This document shows positions 1-5,104 of a stretch of 5,104 nucleotides of DNA, one piece after another. Made by a program: the position numbers and the translations under genes. The stretch covers positions 1 to 5,104 of the forward strand of contig JBJEHD010000006.1 of the NCBI GenBank assembly GCA_051875715.1, read 5' to 3'. The notes beneath the pieces were generated by a model that saw nothing but the letters and a program-made list of their open reading frames with translations, searched no databases and was not told the origin of the DNA. Numbering within the stretch: position 1 is the stretch's first letter; every line of letters begins with the position of its first letter. The DNA is from DYCT01 sp051875715 (GTDB lineage Bacteria > Bacteroidota > Bacteroidia > Bacteroidales > Bacteroidaceae).

Positions 1-60
1 AAAATCGGAATCAACTTCGACAGCGAACGGCGCACCATCGGGGAGTGGAAGATGGCGTAA
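1..60 (+). CDS. 3' end of an AAA-ATPase / PD-(D/E)XK nuclease-like gene (partial)
   Basis: Frame 1 reads 19 codons and a TAA stop, ending GINFDSERRTIGEWKMA. The pattern GINF-x-S-x-x-RTI-x-x-W is the usual C-terminus of the Bacteroidetes family with an N-terminal AAA-ATPase-like domain and a C-terminal PD-(D/E)XK nuclease-like domain (DUF1703 type). It is the last strand-and-tail segment after the nuclease core. Everything upstream, including the ATPase and catalytic motifs, lies outside the window, so integrity and function cannot be judged. The cellular role of the family is not established. A second member starts at 4622 in the same orientation, so the window is bracketed by relatives. Only 13 bases separate this stop from the next gene, so transcription may continue into it. 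The family call rests on a short tail from memory, supported by the clear member at the other end. Confidence 0.7.
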   Translation, partial: KIGINFDSERRTIGEWKMA

Positions 61-73
61 AAAACAAGATTCA

Positions 74-1552
74 ATGAGAAGCCAGATGAGACCGTACCTG
101 AAATCCGCAATTTCACTTCTGACACTGATTGCTCTGGTGACAGTCTTCTGTAAATCATTGGCCTATCGTGAGCAGGCCGATTCGGCAAAGGCCGATATGT
201 TGTTCGAACGTGGCCAATTGTTTGAGCAGAATGAGCAAATGGATTCAGCGGCTTACTATTATAGGCAGGCCATCACGATGCTTCCCGTTGCACGAGATGA
301 CAGACGAGCCTGCATCTTTCGAAACCGATTAGGAAAATTGTTTCTGGACGTGAACCTCTTTCCCATGGCAGAAACCGTCTACCGCGAAGCAATGGATTGC
401 GTACCCGACGGCGATGACAAGACAGAACTGTCGAAAGCCACACGGGGCTTGGGCAAAAGTTTCCTGTTTCGAGGAATAATAGACTCGGCATTAGTCTATC
501 TGAACCAAGCCGTAAGACTCACATCTTCCGTGTCGGAAACAAATGAGCGTCTACAGGCTTACAGCAACCTGTCGTTAGCCTGCGCGGAAGTAGGCGACCT
601 TACTCGCTCGCTGGAGTACAACGAAAAGGCACTGGCACTGGCATCAGACAGCATTGATTATTTCCGGAACTGGTATGCCAGAGCTTCCCTTATGACGAAC
701 TTTCAACAGTATGACTCCGCTTGGCACTACTACAAACTGGCCGCAGGAAGTCCTAATCTGTACACCAAGACAGGCTGCTATATTGAAATGGCCCACCTGG
801 CTCACCTGCAGGGACGAGCCGATTCGGCCAAATACTTGAGATTGCACACCATCTTTCACGATTCTATCGAACGAATGAATCTGGACGGACGCGTCATGAC
901 CACAGATTACGAATTTCTGCTAAAGCAAGGCATTGAAACAGAACGAAGCAAATCACGCCACATCCTTTCATGGATGCTGGTGACCGGCCTTTCGGTTGTG
1001 TTGTTGTTATGTTCTTACCTGCTTCTAATGCGAGCCAAAATTCGGAAGAAAGATCGAGAATCATTTTCACGCCAGCGCCAGTTATATAGAGAAAAAGAGA
1101 AAGTGGAGAAAAAGATGATTGACCTGCAAGAATCCATCAGCCAAAGCAAGAAACAAATGAAGCACTACGTTCGCCAACAGGATTACCTAAAAGGACGGTT
1201 CTTTGCAGATTGCGACATCCGGCCCCTGCTGAAACAGCGCATCGCCCGACTGGCGGAAGGGACGGCCACAAAGGCTTCCGAACGGATCCTCTCGACCGAC
1301 GAGCTTGCCCAGCTGCTCATCACCACAGACGCCTTGTTCGGGAACTTCGCCTCCCGGCTTCAATTGTCCTACGGCCTGGGCGACACAGACCTCCACCTCT
1401 GCTGCCTACTGAAGTTGGGCATCAAGAGCAACCATATCGGACTCCTACTGAACGTGAGCAGCGAAGCCCTCAGGAAAAGAGCACAACGCTTATGCAAGAA
1501 CAAGTTCAAGACGGACCTGCGCCTGGAGGAATTTATCGCATCTTTCCAATAG
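74..1552 (+). CDS. TPR transmembrane regulator with C-terminal HTH-like region
   Basis: A 492-residue protein that looks like a one-component envelope-to-DNA regulator. Residues 12-26 form a hydrophobic N-terminal segment after Arg/Lys; cleavage near SLA30 is possible and no lipobox is seen. Residues about 40-265 hold five or six TPR-like helical pairs, several with a recurring DSA motif (for example QMDSAAYYYRQA, IIDSALVYLNQA, YDSAWHYYKLA). Residues 297-319 are a strong transmembrane helix followed by KIRKK, which places the C-terminus in the cytoplasm. Residues about 325-372 are a charged, Lys/Glu/Gln-rich coiled coil. Residues about 437-478 (DLHLCCLLKLGI then LLLNVSSEALRKRAQRL) resemble the LuxR-like HTH tail of Bacteroidetes TPR regulators. 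Starts at 74 and 86 are both possible; 86 has GAGAAG upstream, 74 gives the longer n-region. No promoter is visible in the 13-base gap before it. G+C rises sharply inside the gene near 1200. The ligand and target genes are unknown; control of the adjacent MG2 gene is only inferred. It ends in TAG. Confidence 0.85.
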   Translation: MRSQMRPYLKSAISLLTLIALVTVFCKSLAYREQADSAKADMLFERGQLFEQNEQMDSAAYYYRQAITMLPVARDDRRACIFRNRLGKLFLDVNLFPMAETVYREAMDCVPDGDDKTELSKATRGLGKSFLFRGIIDSALVYLNQAVRLTSSVSETNERLQAYSNLSLACAEVGDLTRSLEYNEKALALASDSIDYFRNWYARASLMTNFQQYDSAWHYYKLAAGSPNLYTKTGCYIEMAHLAHLQGRADSAKYLRLHTIFHDSIERMNLDGRVMTTDYEFLLKQGIETERSKSRHILSWMLVTGLSVVLLLCSYLLLMRAKIRKKDRESFSRQRQLYREKEKVEKKMIDLQESISQSKKQMKHYVRQQDYLKGRFFADCDIRPLLKQRIARLAEGTATKASERILSTDELAQLLITTDALFGNFASRLQLSYGLGDTDLHLCCLLKLGIKSNHIGLLLNVSSEALRKRAQRLCKNKFKTDLRLEEFIASFQ

Positions 1553-1568
1553 GACGGCCCTCGCACAG

Positions 1569-1609
1569 ACTATCAAATTTGTGCAAAATGGTTCAACAAT
1601 ATTGATAGT
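1569..1609. repeat. Interrupted inverted repeat downstream of the regulator gene
   Basis: ACTATCAA (1569-1576) and TTGATAGT (1602-1609) are perfect 8-base inverted arms. Inside them, TTGT (1579-1582) can pair with ACAA (1596-1599) across a 2x2 mismatch, giving an imperfect hairpin starting 16 bases after the regulator's stop. No T-run follows, so it is not a standard intrinsic terminator. The arm centres are 33 bases apart, about three helical turns, so a dimer binding site is also possible. It could be an mRNA 3'-end hairpin, an operator, or chance in AT-rich DNA. Confidence 0.4.
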
Positions 1610-1688
1610 TGTCCAAAGTCTGTTATATTGCACTCTAACACAATACATTAAAAACGCAAATTTTTCAAGATTTGTCCCACCTTCTTGC

Positions 1689-1719
1689 TTGGTCGGTTCG
1701 GCAACACATCTTAACTTTG
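1689..1719 (+). promoter_or_regulatory. Bacteroidetes-type promoter for the MG2 gene
   Basis: A perfect -7 element of the form TAnnTTTG (TAACTTTG, 1712-1719) lies 19 bases after a TTGG at 1689-1692 that can serve as the -33 element. This matches the known Bacteroides primary sigma-factor consensus in sequence and spacing. Transcription would start near 1724-1726, giving a leader of about 60 bases before the ATG at 1786. This suggests the MG2 gene has its own promoter and does not depend on read-through from the regulator gene. The start site is inferred. Confidence 0.65.
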
Positions 1720-1746
1720 CCAGCGTAAACCTTTCGGAATTATGTC

Positions 1747-1862
1747 ATGAAGGAAACGACATGAGTCACTTTCATAACAGATACCATGCAAAACTATCAG
1801 AGACTATATTTCACATCAAGGATGCAGTGGTTATTCTTGTGTTTGTTCCCGATTTTGCTTGA
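1747..1862 (+). other. Two possible small upstream ORFs in the MG2 leader
   Basis: The predicted leader holds an ATG at 1747 encoding MKETT and stopping at 1762-1764, overlapping in ATGA fashion a second ATG at 1761. The second frame encodes 33 residues (begins MSHFHNRYHAKLSET) and stops at 1860-1862, overlapping the MG2 start at 1786 in another frame. The best Shine-Dalgarno-like sequence in the leader, AAGGA at 1750-1754, is 6 bases before the ATG at 1761, not in front of 1786. The hydrophobic end of the 33-mer comes from DNA that also encodes the MG2 signal peptide. They may be translated leader peptides or chance; I see no known family. Confidence 0.2.
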
Positions 1863-3330
1863 AGCGCAAACTCTAATCACGGACTCCATCTCTCTGAGAT
1901 TACAACAGCAAATGGATGTCTTCCCACAAGAAAAAGTGTACCTGCACACAGACAAGCCGCACTACGTATGTGGCGAGCGGATATGGTTTCGTGCCTACCT
2001 GGTAGACGCCTTTACACTTTGCGACAATACAGAAAGTCGATATGTCTACGTAGAACTGCTGGCTCCAGACGCCTCATTGGTGAAATGCGTAAAAATCAAG
2101 AAACGCAACCAGATATTCAGTGGGTATCTACAACTGGACGATAGCCTGGCAGAGGGGAACTACACCTTACGAGCCTACACAACCATGATGATTGGACAGC
2201 CGGATTATCTCTTCCAAAAGAACATCTACGTAAGCAATCCAAAACAGAAAGCAATGCGGGCAGACGTACACTTCACAGAAAAGGGCAAACGCATGGATGC
2301 TGCCATACGGTTCAGCAACCTCACCGATGGGAGGCGTATGCATCCGCAACATGTGCTTGCAACACACGAGACCGACACACTGGCCTTGACGTGGGACGGA
2401 CGCGACAGTGTGTATCGGACAACGGTACACAACACGTCCTCATCAAAGCCGTTGCTGGTTTCGGTCGGCAATTTCCGACAATTTCTGTCACTTCCACATC
2501 CTACATCCGAACCGGCATACGATGTCTCTTTCTTCCCCGAAGGCGGTCATCTAATCCCGGACACATGGTGCCGCGTCGGATTCAAAGCCTTGGGTGCAGA
2601 CGGATGGTCAATACAAGTGGACGGGACCGTCTACGAAGAGGGAGGTGGCAAACAAGTGTCTTTTTCATCTTTTTATAAAGGAATGGGATACTTCTACCTC
2701 CGACCACGTGCAGGCAAACAGTATTACGCACTGTGCCGAGATGCAGAAGGCAGAGAACTACGATTTGAATTGCCGAGATCCTCTGACGAAAGTTGCGCTT
2801 TGACAGTGGCAAAACGAAAAAAAGACATTTTCACTGCCATCCATCAAGGAACAGCCGTACAGAATAGAAAAGTCACACTTATTGTACATAGTAGGGGTGA
2901 GGTCTACTATATAGCACCCTGGAACTGGGAGAAAAACGTCGTGAGATTTCCCCTGAAAATGTTTCCCGACGGCATTGTGCAGTTTCTCCTGTTAGACGAA
3001 CAGGGAAGGCCACTGAGCGAACGATTGGTGTTTTGTCGCAACAACGGAGTGGCCCAGTCGGAAATCCATTCGGATCAGTCACAATATGCAACACGCGAAC
3101 GTGTAAGAACTCGGCTGAAAATACGTCGGGCGGACGGCTCACCATTGAGTGGCAGTCTCTCGGTTTCCGTCACAGACAAAGGAGTAGTGCGTTCGGACAC
3201 CAGCCTCTCCGTGTACGCGTCGTTGTTGCTTTCATCCGAGCTGCGTGGTCCAATCGAATCGCCGGCATACTATTTCGGTCAAGAGGGGCGGCGAAGAGAA
3301 GCGGCATTGGACGCTCTAATGCTTACATAG
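1786..3330 (+). CDS. N-terminal part of the MG2-domain protein, ending at the premature TAG
   Basis: This is the 514-residue product expected if the amber codon terminates. The start at 1786 is preferred over Met13 (1822) because residues 1-12 supply Arg6 and Arg12 as the positive n-region of a signal peptide whose hydrophobic core is WLFLCLFPILL (15-25). Cleavage is likely at A27/Q28, a common Bacteroidetes A-Q junction. Cys19 has no proper lipobox. The exported fragment would contain the MG2 domain, marked by EKVYLHTDKPHYVCGERIWF (49-68), and the following beta domains. It would lack the regulatory-like, plug-like and C-terminal modules. The last domain, which in relatives runs on into QGWRRYD, is cut in mid-motif, so this fragment may misfold or be degraded. 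A partly working secreted MG2 protein cannot be excluded. Confidence 0.75.
   Translation: MQNYQRLYFTSRMQWLFLCLFPILLEAQTLITDSISLRLQQQMDVFPQEKVYLHTDKPHYVCGERIWFRAYLVDAFTLCDNTESRYVYVELLAPDASLVKCVKIKKRNQIFSGYLQLDDSLAEGNYTLRAYTTMMIGQPDYLFQKNIYVSNPKQKAMRADVHFTEKGKRMDAAIRFSNLTDGRRMHPQHVLATHETDTLALTWDGRDSVYRTTVHNTSSSKPLLVSVGNFRQFLSLPHPTSEPAYDVSFFPEGGHLIPDTWCRVGFKALGADGWSIQVDGTVYEEGGGKQVSFSSFYKGMGYFYLRPRAGKQYYALCRDAEGRELRFELPRSSDESCALTVAKRKKDIFTAIHQGTAVQNRKVTLIVHSRGEVYYIAPWNWEKNVVRFPLKMFPDGIVQFLLLDEQGRPLSERLVFCRNNGVAQSEIHSDQSQYATRERVRTRLKIRRADGSPLSGSLSVSVTDKGVVRSDTSLSVYASLLLSSELRGPIESPAYYFGQEGRRREAALDALMLT
3328..3330 (+). other. Premature in-frame amber codon replacing a conserved Gln
   Basis: The frame reads GCT CTA ATG CTT ACA TAG GGA TGG CGA CGT TAC GAC. 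Relatives, as I recall them, carry LMLTQGWRRYD or close variants here. The residue before and the six residues after the stop match that motif in the same frame, so a single CAG-to-TAG transition accounts for the break and no frameshift is needed. The only other G-starting ATG close by (3333) is in a different frame. Confidence 0.8.
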
Positions 3331-3348
3331 GGATGGCGACGTTACGAC

Positions 3349-4515
3349 ATGGCCGCTGTTGCGCGGGGACAATTCAAGGTCTGCGACACGCCCTTGGAAA
3401 TAGGGCAGGCCATCACAGGACACGTGATCGGAGGTTTACGATACAAGCCTCTGGAAAAATGCCAGGTAGGTTTCGCCACGCTGGACAGGCGGCTGGCAGA
3501 CGTAACTGAGACAAACAAAGAAGGCCGATTCTGTTTCGAAGGCTTTGAATTTGCAGATAGCACTCGTTTTTACATCCGGGCCATGACTCAAAAGGGAAGT
3601 GATTTGGTCGAATTGCATTTGGACGAAGAAATCCGTCCTGCCGTTTCGATGGTTCGAACCGACCAGGGATGGCAGTCCTCCCAATTGGACGAATACAGTC
3701 AGAGAATGGATGAAATACTCCTACGCGAAGACGGAATGCGCAACATCTGGCTGGATGAAATTGTAAAAATCGCCCCAAAGAAATTGCCTGCAGTAAAAGA
3801 TATATTGGCCACCCATTCGTATGGAGGCGATTATTTCAAAAAGCACAACATCACCACTTTGATTGAACTACTGCGCCGTATTCCCAGGCTACGCATCACG
3901 TCCGAACTCCATCAAGCAAAAAAATCGGAATCGACAGATATCCAAGAGGAAAGAGTGAAAAAGTTTCCACAGATAGGAGTGCCTATCATCATGGACAAGA
4001 TTCGCTTCGAAGGGGTTACCTACCCCGTATTAGTGGTGATAGACAACGTACCCATGAACGACCCTTACTTTGCAGAGGAAGAATTCGATTACAGTTCGAT
4101 CTTGTTCATGGATGTAGAACACGTACATGTTTATCGGCCAAGCGAATCAGCCATTTTCGGCCAAAAAGGGTCCGGAGGTGTTATCGAAATTACAACCAAA
4201 AAAGGCACAGAAGTATCCGAGAAATCTCGTTCGAAGAATTCATTGGTATATATGCCCTTAGGATACCAAAAGCACGCCACATTTTATTCACCCACTTACA
4301 CTATTCAAGAAAAGAAGGAAACAGACATAGCCGATTTACGAACCACACTCTACTGGAATCCGGACATTAGGCTGAACGAACGTGGCGAGGCTGAATTCGA
4401 ATTCTACACCGCAGATTCCTCAACGGAGTATCGAATCAAATTGGAAGGAATAAGCGCAGGAATCATTGTGGAGCAGGCAGCAACTCTTCTCGTAGAAGAA
4501 TCAAGCGGGAATTGA
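3349..4515 (+). CDS. C-terminal part of the MG2-domain protein (downstream of the TAG)
   Basis: The frame after the amber codon stays open from 3331; the first in-frame ATG is at 3349, 18 bases past the stop, giving 388 residues. It holds the carboxypeptidase-regulatory-like domain (ITGHVIGGLRYKPLEKCQVG, about 22-41 of this fragment), a plug-like domain with YPVLVVIDNVPMNDPYF and GSGGVIEITTKKG, and the closing module with YWNPDIRLNERGEAEFEFYT. It has no signal peptide and no convincing ribosome binding site before 3349. If it is made by re-initiation it would stay in the cytoplasm, the wrong compartment for this family. It is therefore better read as the back half of one gene than as a gene of its own. 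Automated annotation will probably list it separately as a TonB-dependent receptor plug-domain protein. Confidence 0.65.
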   Translation: MAAVARGQFKVCDTPLEIGQAITGHVIGGLRYKPLEKCQVGFATLDRRLADVTETNKEGRFCFEGFEFADSTRFYIRAMTQKGSDLVELHLDEEIRPAVSMVRTDQGWQSSQLDEYSQRMDEILLREDGMRNIWLDEIVKIAPKKLPAVKDILATHSYGGDYFKKHNITTLIELLRRIPRLRITSELHQAKKSESTDIQEERVKKFPQIGVPIIMDKIRFEGVTYPVLVVIDNVPMNDPYFAEEEFDYSSILFMDVEHVHVYRPSESAIFGQKGSGGVIEITTKKGTEVSEKSRSKNSLVYMPLGYQKHATFYSPTYTIQEKKETDIADLRTTLYWNPDIRLNERGEAEFEFYTADSSTEYRIKLEGISAGIIVEQAATLLVEESSGN

Positions 4516-4560
4516 AAGGGGATTGACCACAACTGCACGCCGCCATTTTCATCACCCCTG

Positions 4561-4591
4561 TTGCACCTTTGGCGGGAAAAGCCTATCTTCG
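4561..4591 (+). promoter_or_regulatory. Bacteroidetes-type promoter for the second AAA-ATPase gene
   Basis: TTG at 4561-4563 and TATCTTCG at 4584-4591 are 20 bases apart, fitting the -33/-7 layout; the -7 element has one mismatch to TAnnTTTG (C for T at position 7). The start of transcription would fall near 4597, with a short leader of about 25 bases. It lies in a 106-base gap after the MG2 gene, so the ATPase gene is probably its own transcription unit. I see no clear terminator in this gap. Confidence 0.5.
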
Positions 4592-4608
4592 CCTCATCGT
4601 AACAAAGC

Positions 4609-4618
4609 AAAGGAGGAG
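4609..4618 (+). promoter_or_regulatory. Strong Shine-Dalgarno sequence before the AAA-ATPase gene
   Basis: AAAGGAGGAG ends 3 bases before the ATG at 4622; the core AAGGAGG (4610-4616) is 5 bases from it, nearly a full complement of the 16S rRNA tail. This fixes the start of the gene. It stands out because Bacteroidetes genes mostly lack such sites, and none is present before the starts at 74 or 1786. Confidence 0.75.
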
Positions 4619-4621
4619 ACC

Positions 4622-5104
4622 ATGAACACAACCGATTTGAAGCGTTGCCCGGTGGGCATCCAGACATTTGAAAAGATACGGAAAGAGGACTATCTCTATG
4701 TGGACAAGACAGACTTGATTTACCAGTTGGTACACACGGCCACATACGCTTTCCTCAGCCGCCCGCGCCGCTTCGGCAAGTCGCTGCTCACCTCCACGTT
4801 GCACAGTTATTTCGAAGGACGGAAGGACCTCTTCCAAGGCCTGGCCATCGAGGGACTGGAGACGGAGTGGACACAGCATCCCGTGCTCCACTTCGACATG
4901 AGCACGGCCAAGCACGTGGGGGTAGAGGAACTCAAGACGGAACTGGCCGGCAAGTTGACCGATTATGAGAAAATCTATGGTCCTAATGAAGCCTCGAAGC
5001 CCAATCTCAACCAACGCTTGCAGGGTTTGATTGAACGCGCCCATACCAAGACCGGCCGCCAGGTGGTGGTGCTGATTGACGAATACGACGCACCGCTGCT
5101 CGAC
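4622..5104 (+). CDS. AAA-ATPase / PD-(D/E)XK nuclease-like protein, N-terminal part (partial)
   Basis: The first 161 codons of a gene that continues past the window. The N-terminus (PVGIQTFEKIRKEDYLYVDKT, residues 10-30) is the signature opening of the Bacteroidetes AAA-ATPase-like family (AAA-ATPase_like plus C-terminal DUF1703/PD-(D/E)XK nuclease-like domain). SRPRRFGKSLL (46-56) is the family's variant P-loop, lacking the usual GxxxxGK glycine, with Lys53-Ser54 for phosphate and metal. VVVLIDEYDAPLLD (148-161) is the Walker B strand with the DEYD motif. Family members are normally about 500-550 residues, so roughly two thirds is missing. No signal peptide or membrane helix is seen, so the protein is cytoplasmic. 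It has its own promoter and strong ribosome binding site. It is G+C-rich relative to the MG2 gene (39 of 60 in 4741-4800 by hand count). The family's role is unknown; nuclease and mobile or defence-related roles have been suggested from domain content only. Confidence 0.9.
   Translation, partial: MNTTDLKRCPVGIQTFEKIRKEDYLYVDKTDLIYQLVHTATYAFLSRPRRFGKSLLTSTLHSYFEGRKDLFQGLAIEGLETEWTQHPVLHFDMSTAKHVGVEELKTELAGKLTDYEKIYGPNEASKPNLNQRLQGLIERAHTKTGRQVVVLIDEYDAPLLD

Larger units (their letters stand above)
1786..4515 (+). pseudogene. MG2-domain / TonB-plug-like secreted protein gene, interrupted by an in-frame TAG
   Basis: One reading frame of 910 codons spans this stretch, with a single internal stop at codon 515 (TAG, 3328-3330) and the final TGA at 4513-4515. 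Domain order with the stop ignored: signal peptide 1-27; MG2-type macroglobulin strand domain about 50-152; further beta-rich domains with the FFPEGG motif (249-254), PLSERLVF (409-416) and SVSVTD (459-464); LMLT-stop-GWRRYD (511-521); carboxypeptidase-regulatory-like domain about 543-600; TonB-receptor plug-like domain about 735-807 ending GSGGVIEITTKKG; and the C-terminal module DLRTTLYWNP to the end (850-909). This order and length match full-length Bacteroidetes relatives, which I recall as roughly 800-950 residues. No CxEQ thioester motif is present, so it is not a classical alpha-2-macroglobulin. The family's function is unknown. The rest of the frame is clean, so the lesion is recent, suppressed, or a sequence error. 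It follows its own promoter. Confidence 0.8.

Noticed and set aside
1210..1605. 131-codon open frame inside the 3' part of the regulator gene
   Set aside because: It overlaps a clear gene in another frame, its product is rich in Arg, His and Pro, and it is explained by the G+C-rich stretch of the regulator gene.
1657..1674. CAAAT/ATTTG small inverted repeat and a TAnnTTTG-like AAGATTTG (1667-1674)
   Set aside because: The stem is only 5 bases and the promoter-like element misses the first T with no matched -33 element; the site at 1712-1719 is better.
3033..3509. 158-codon + strand frame crossing the premature TAG, which might suggest a frameshift route around it
   Set aside because: Its product shows no MG2 or plug-like motifs, and the real frame resumes in the same phase directly after the TAG, so no frameshift is needed.
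3921..3932. 12-base identity (AAAATCGGAATC) with bases 1-12, a possible recombination or attachment repeat
   Set aside because: Short, A-rich at one end, inside two unrelated coding sequences, and the similarity does not extend; likely chance.
4393..4404. Perfect 12-base palindrome GAATTCGAATTC
   Set aside because: It lies in coding sequence and simply encodes Glu-Phe-Glu-Phe in a conserved C-terminal strand; no regulatory context.
1786..4515. True alpha-2-macroglobulin protease trap
   Set aside because: No CxEQ thioester motif and the protein is far shorter than bacterial alpha-2-macroglobulins; the plug-like and regulatory-like domains place it in a different Bacteroidetes family.
4516..4555. 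AGGGG...CCCCT pairing after the MG2 stop as a terminator
   Set aside because: Only 5 bases of stem with a long loop and no T-tract after it.
4583..5044. 153-codon - strand open frame opposite the ATPase gene
   Set aside because: The + strand has family motifs, promoter and ribosome binding site; the antisense frame shows no recognisable domain.

Overview
The window looks like a chromosomal segment from the order Bacteroidales (Bacteroides, Phocaeicola, Prevotella or a relative; the genus cannot be fixed from this sequence). Four things point there: promoters of the Bacteroidetes -33/-7 type (TTG, about 20 bases, TAnnTTTG); a large periplasmic MG2/TonB-plug-like protein of a family seen mainly in Bacteroidetes; a TPR-transmembrane-HTH regulator typical of that phylum; and AAA-ATPase/PD-(D/E)XK (DUF1703-type) genes, which Bacteroidales carry in many copies. 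All recognisable genes lie on the + strand. No tRNA, rRNA, CRISPR array, insertion sequence or phage gene was seen.

Layout: bases 1-60 are the last 19 codons and stop of an AAA-ATPase/nuclease-like gene. Thirteen bases later begins a 492-residue membrane regulator (74-1552) with periplasmic TPRs, one transmembrane helix, a cytoplasmic coiled coil and a C-terminal helix-turn-helix-like region. A 233-base AT-rich spacer (1553-1785) holds an interrupted inverted repeat, a good Bacteroidetes promoter and a leader with two small upstream ORFs. Next comes one long reading frame (1786-4515, 909 sense or stop-replaced codons plus the final stop) for a secreted MG2-domain protein, broken at 3328-3330 by an in-frame TAG. 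After a 106-base gap with another promoter and an unusually strong Shine-Dalgarno sequence, a second AAA-ATPase/nuclease-like gene starts at 4622 and runs off the end.

The most notable point is that the MG2 gene is intact except for a single amber codon. The TAG sits where relatives, as I recall them, have Gln (family motif LMLT-Q-GWRRYD), so one C-to-T change (CAG to TAG) explains it. The next-door regulator gene itself ends in TAG, which argues against genome-wide amber reassignment. The other points are a sharp G+C jump inside the regulator gene near base 1200, and the position of the regulator/MG2 pair between two genes of the same ATPase family.

Functional reading (inference): the regulator could sense an envelope condition through its TPRs and control a nearby promoter, plausibly that of the MG2 gene. 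The MG2 protein would be a periplasmic or outer-membrane-associated protein of unknown role. The flanking ATPase genes are probably independent units. I see no convincing new multi-gene system; this is mostly an ordinary Bacteroidales region with one interesting lesion.
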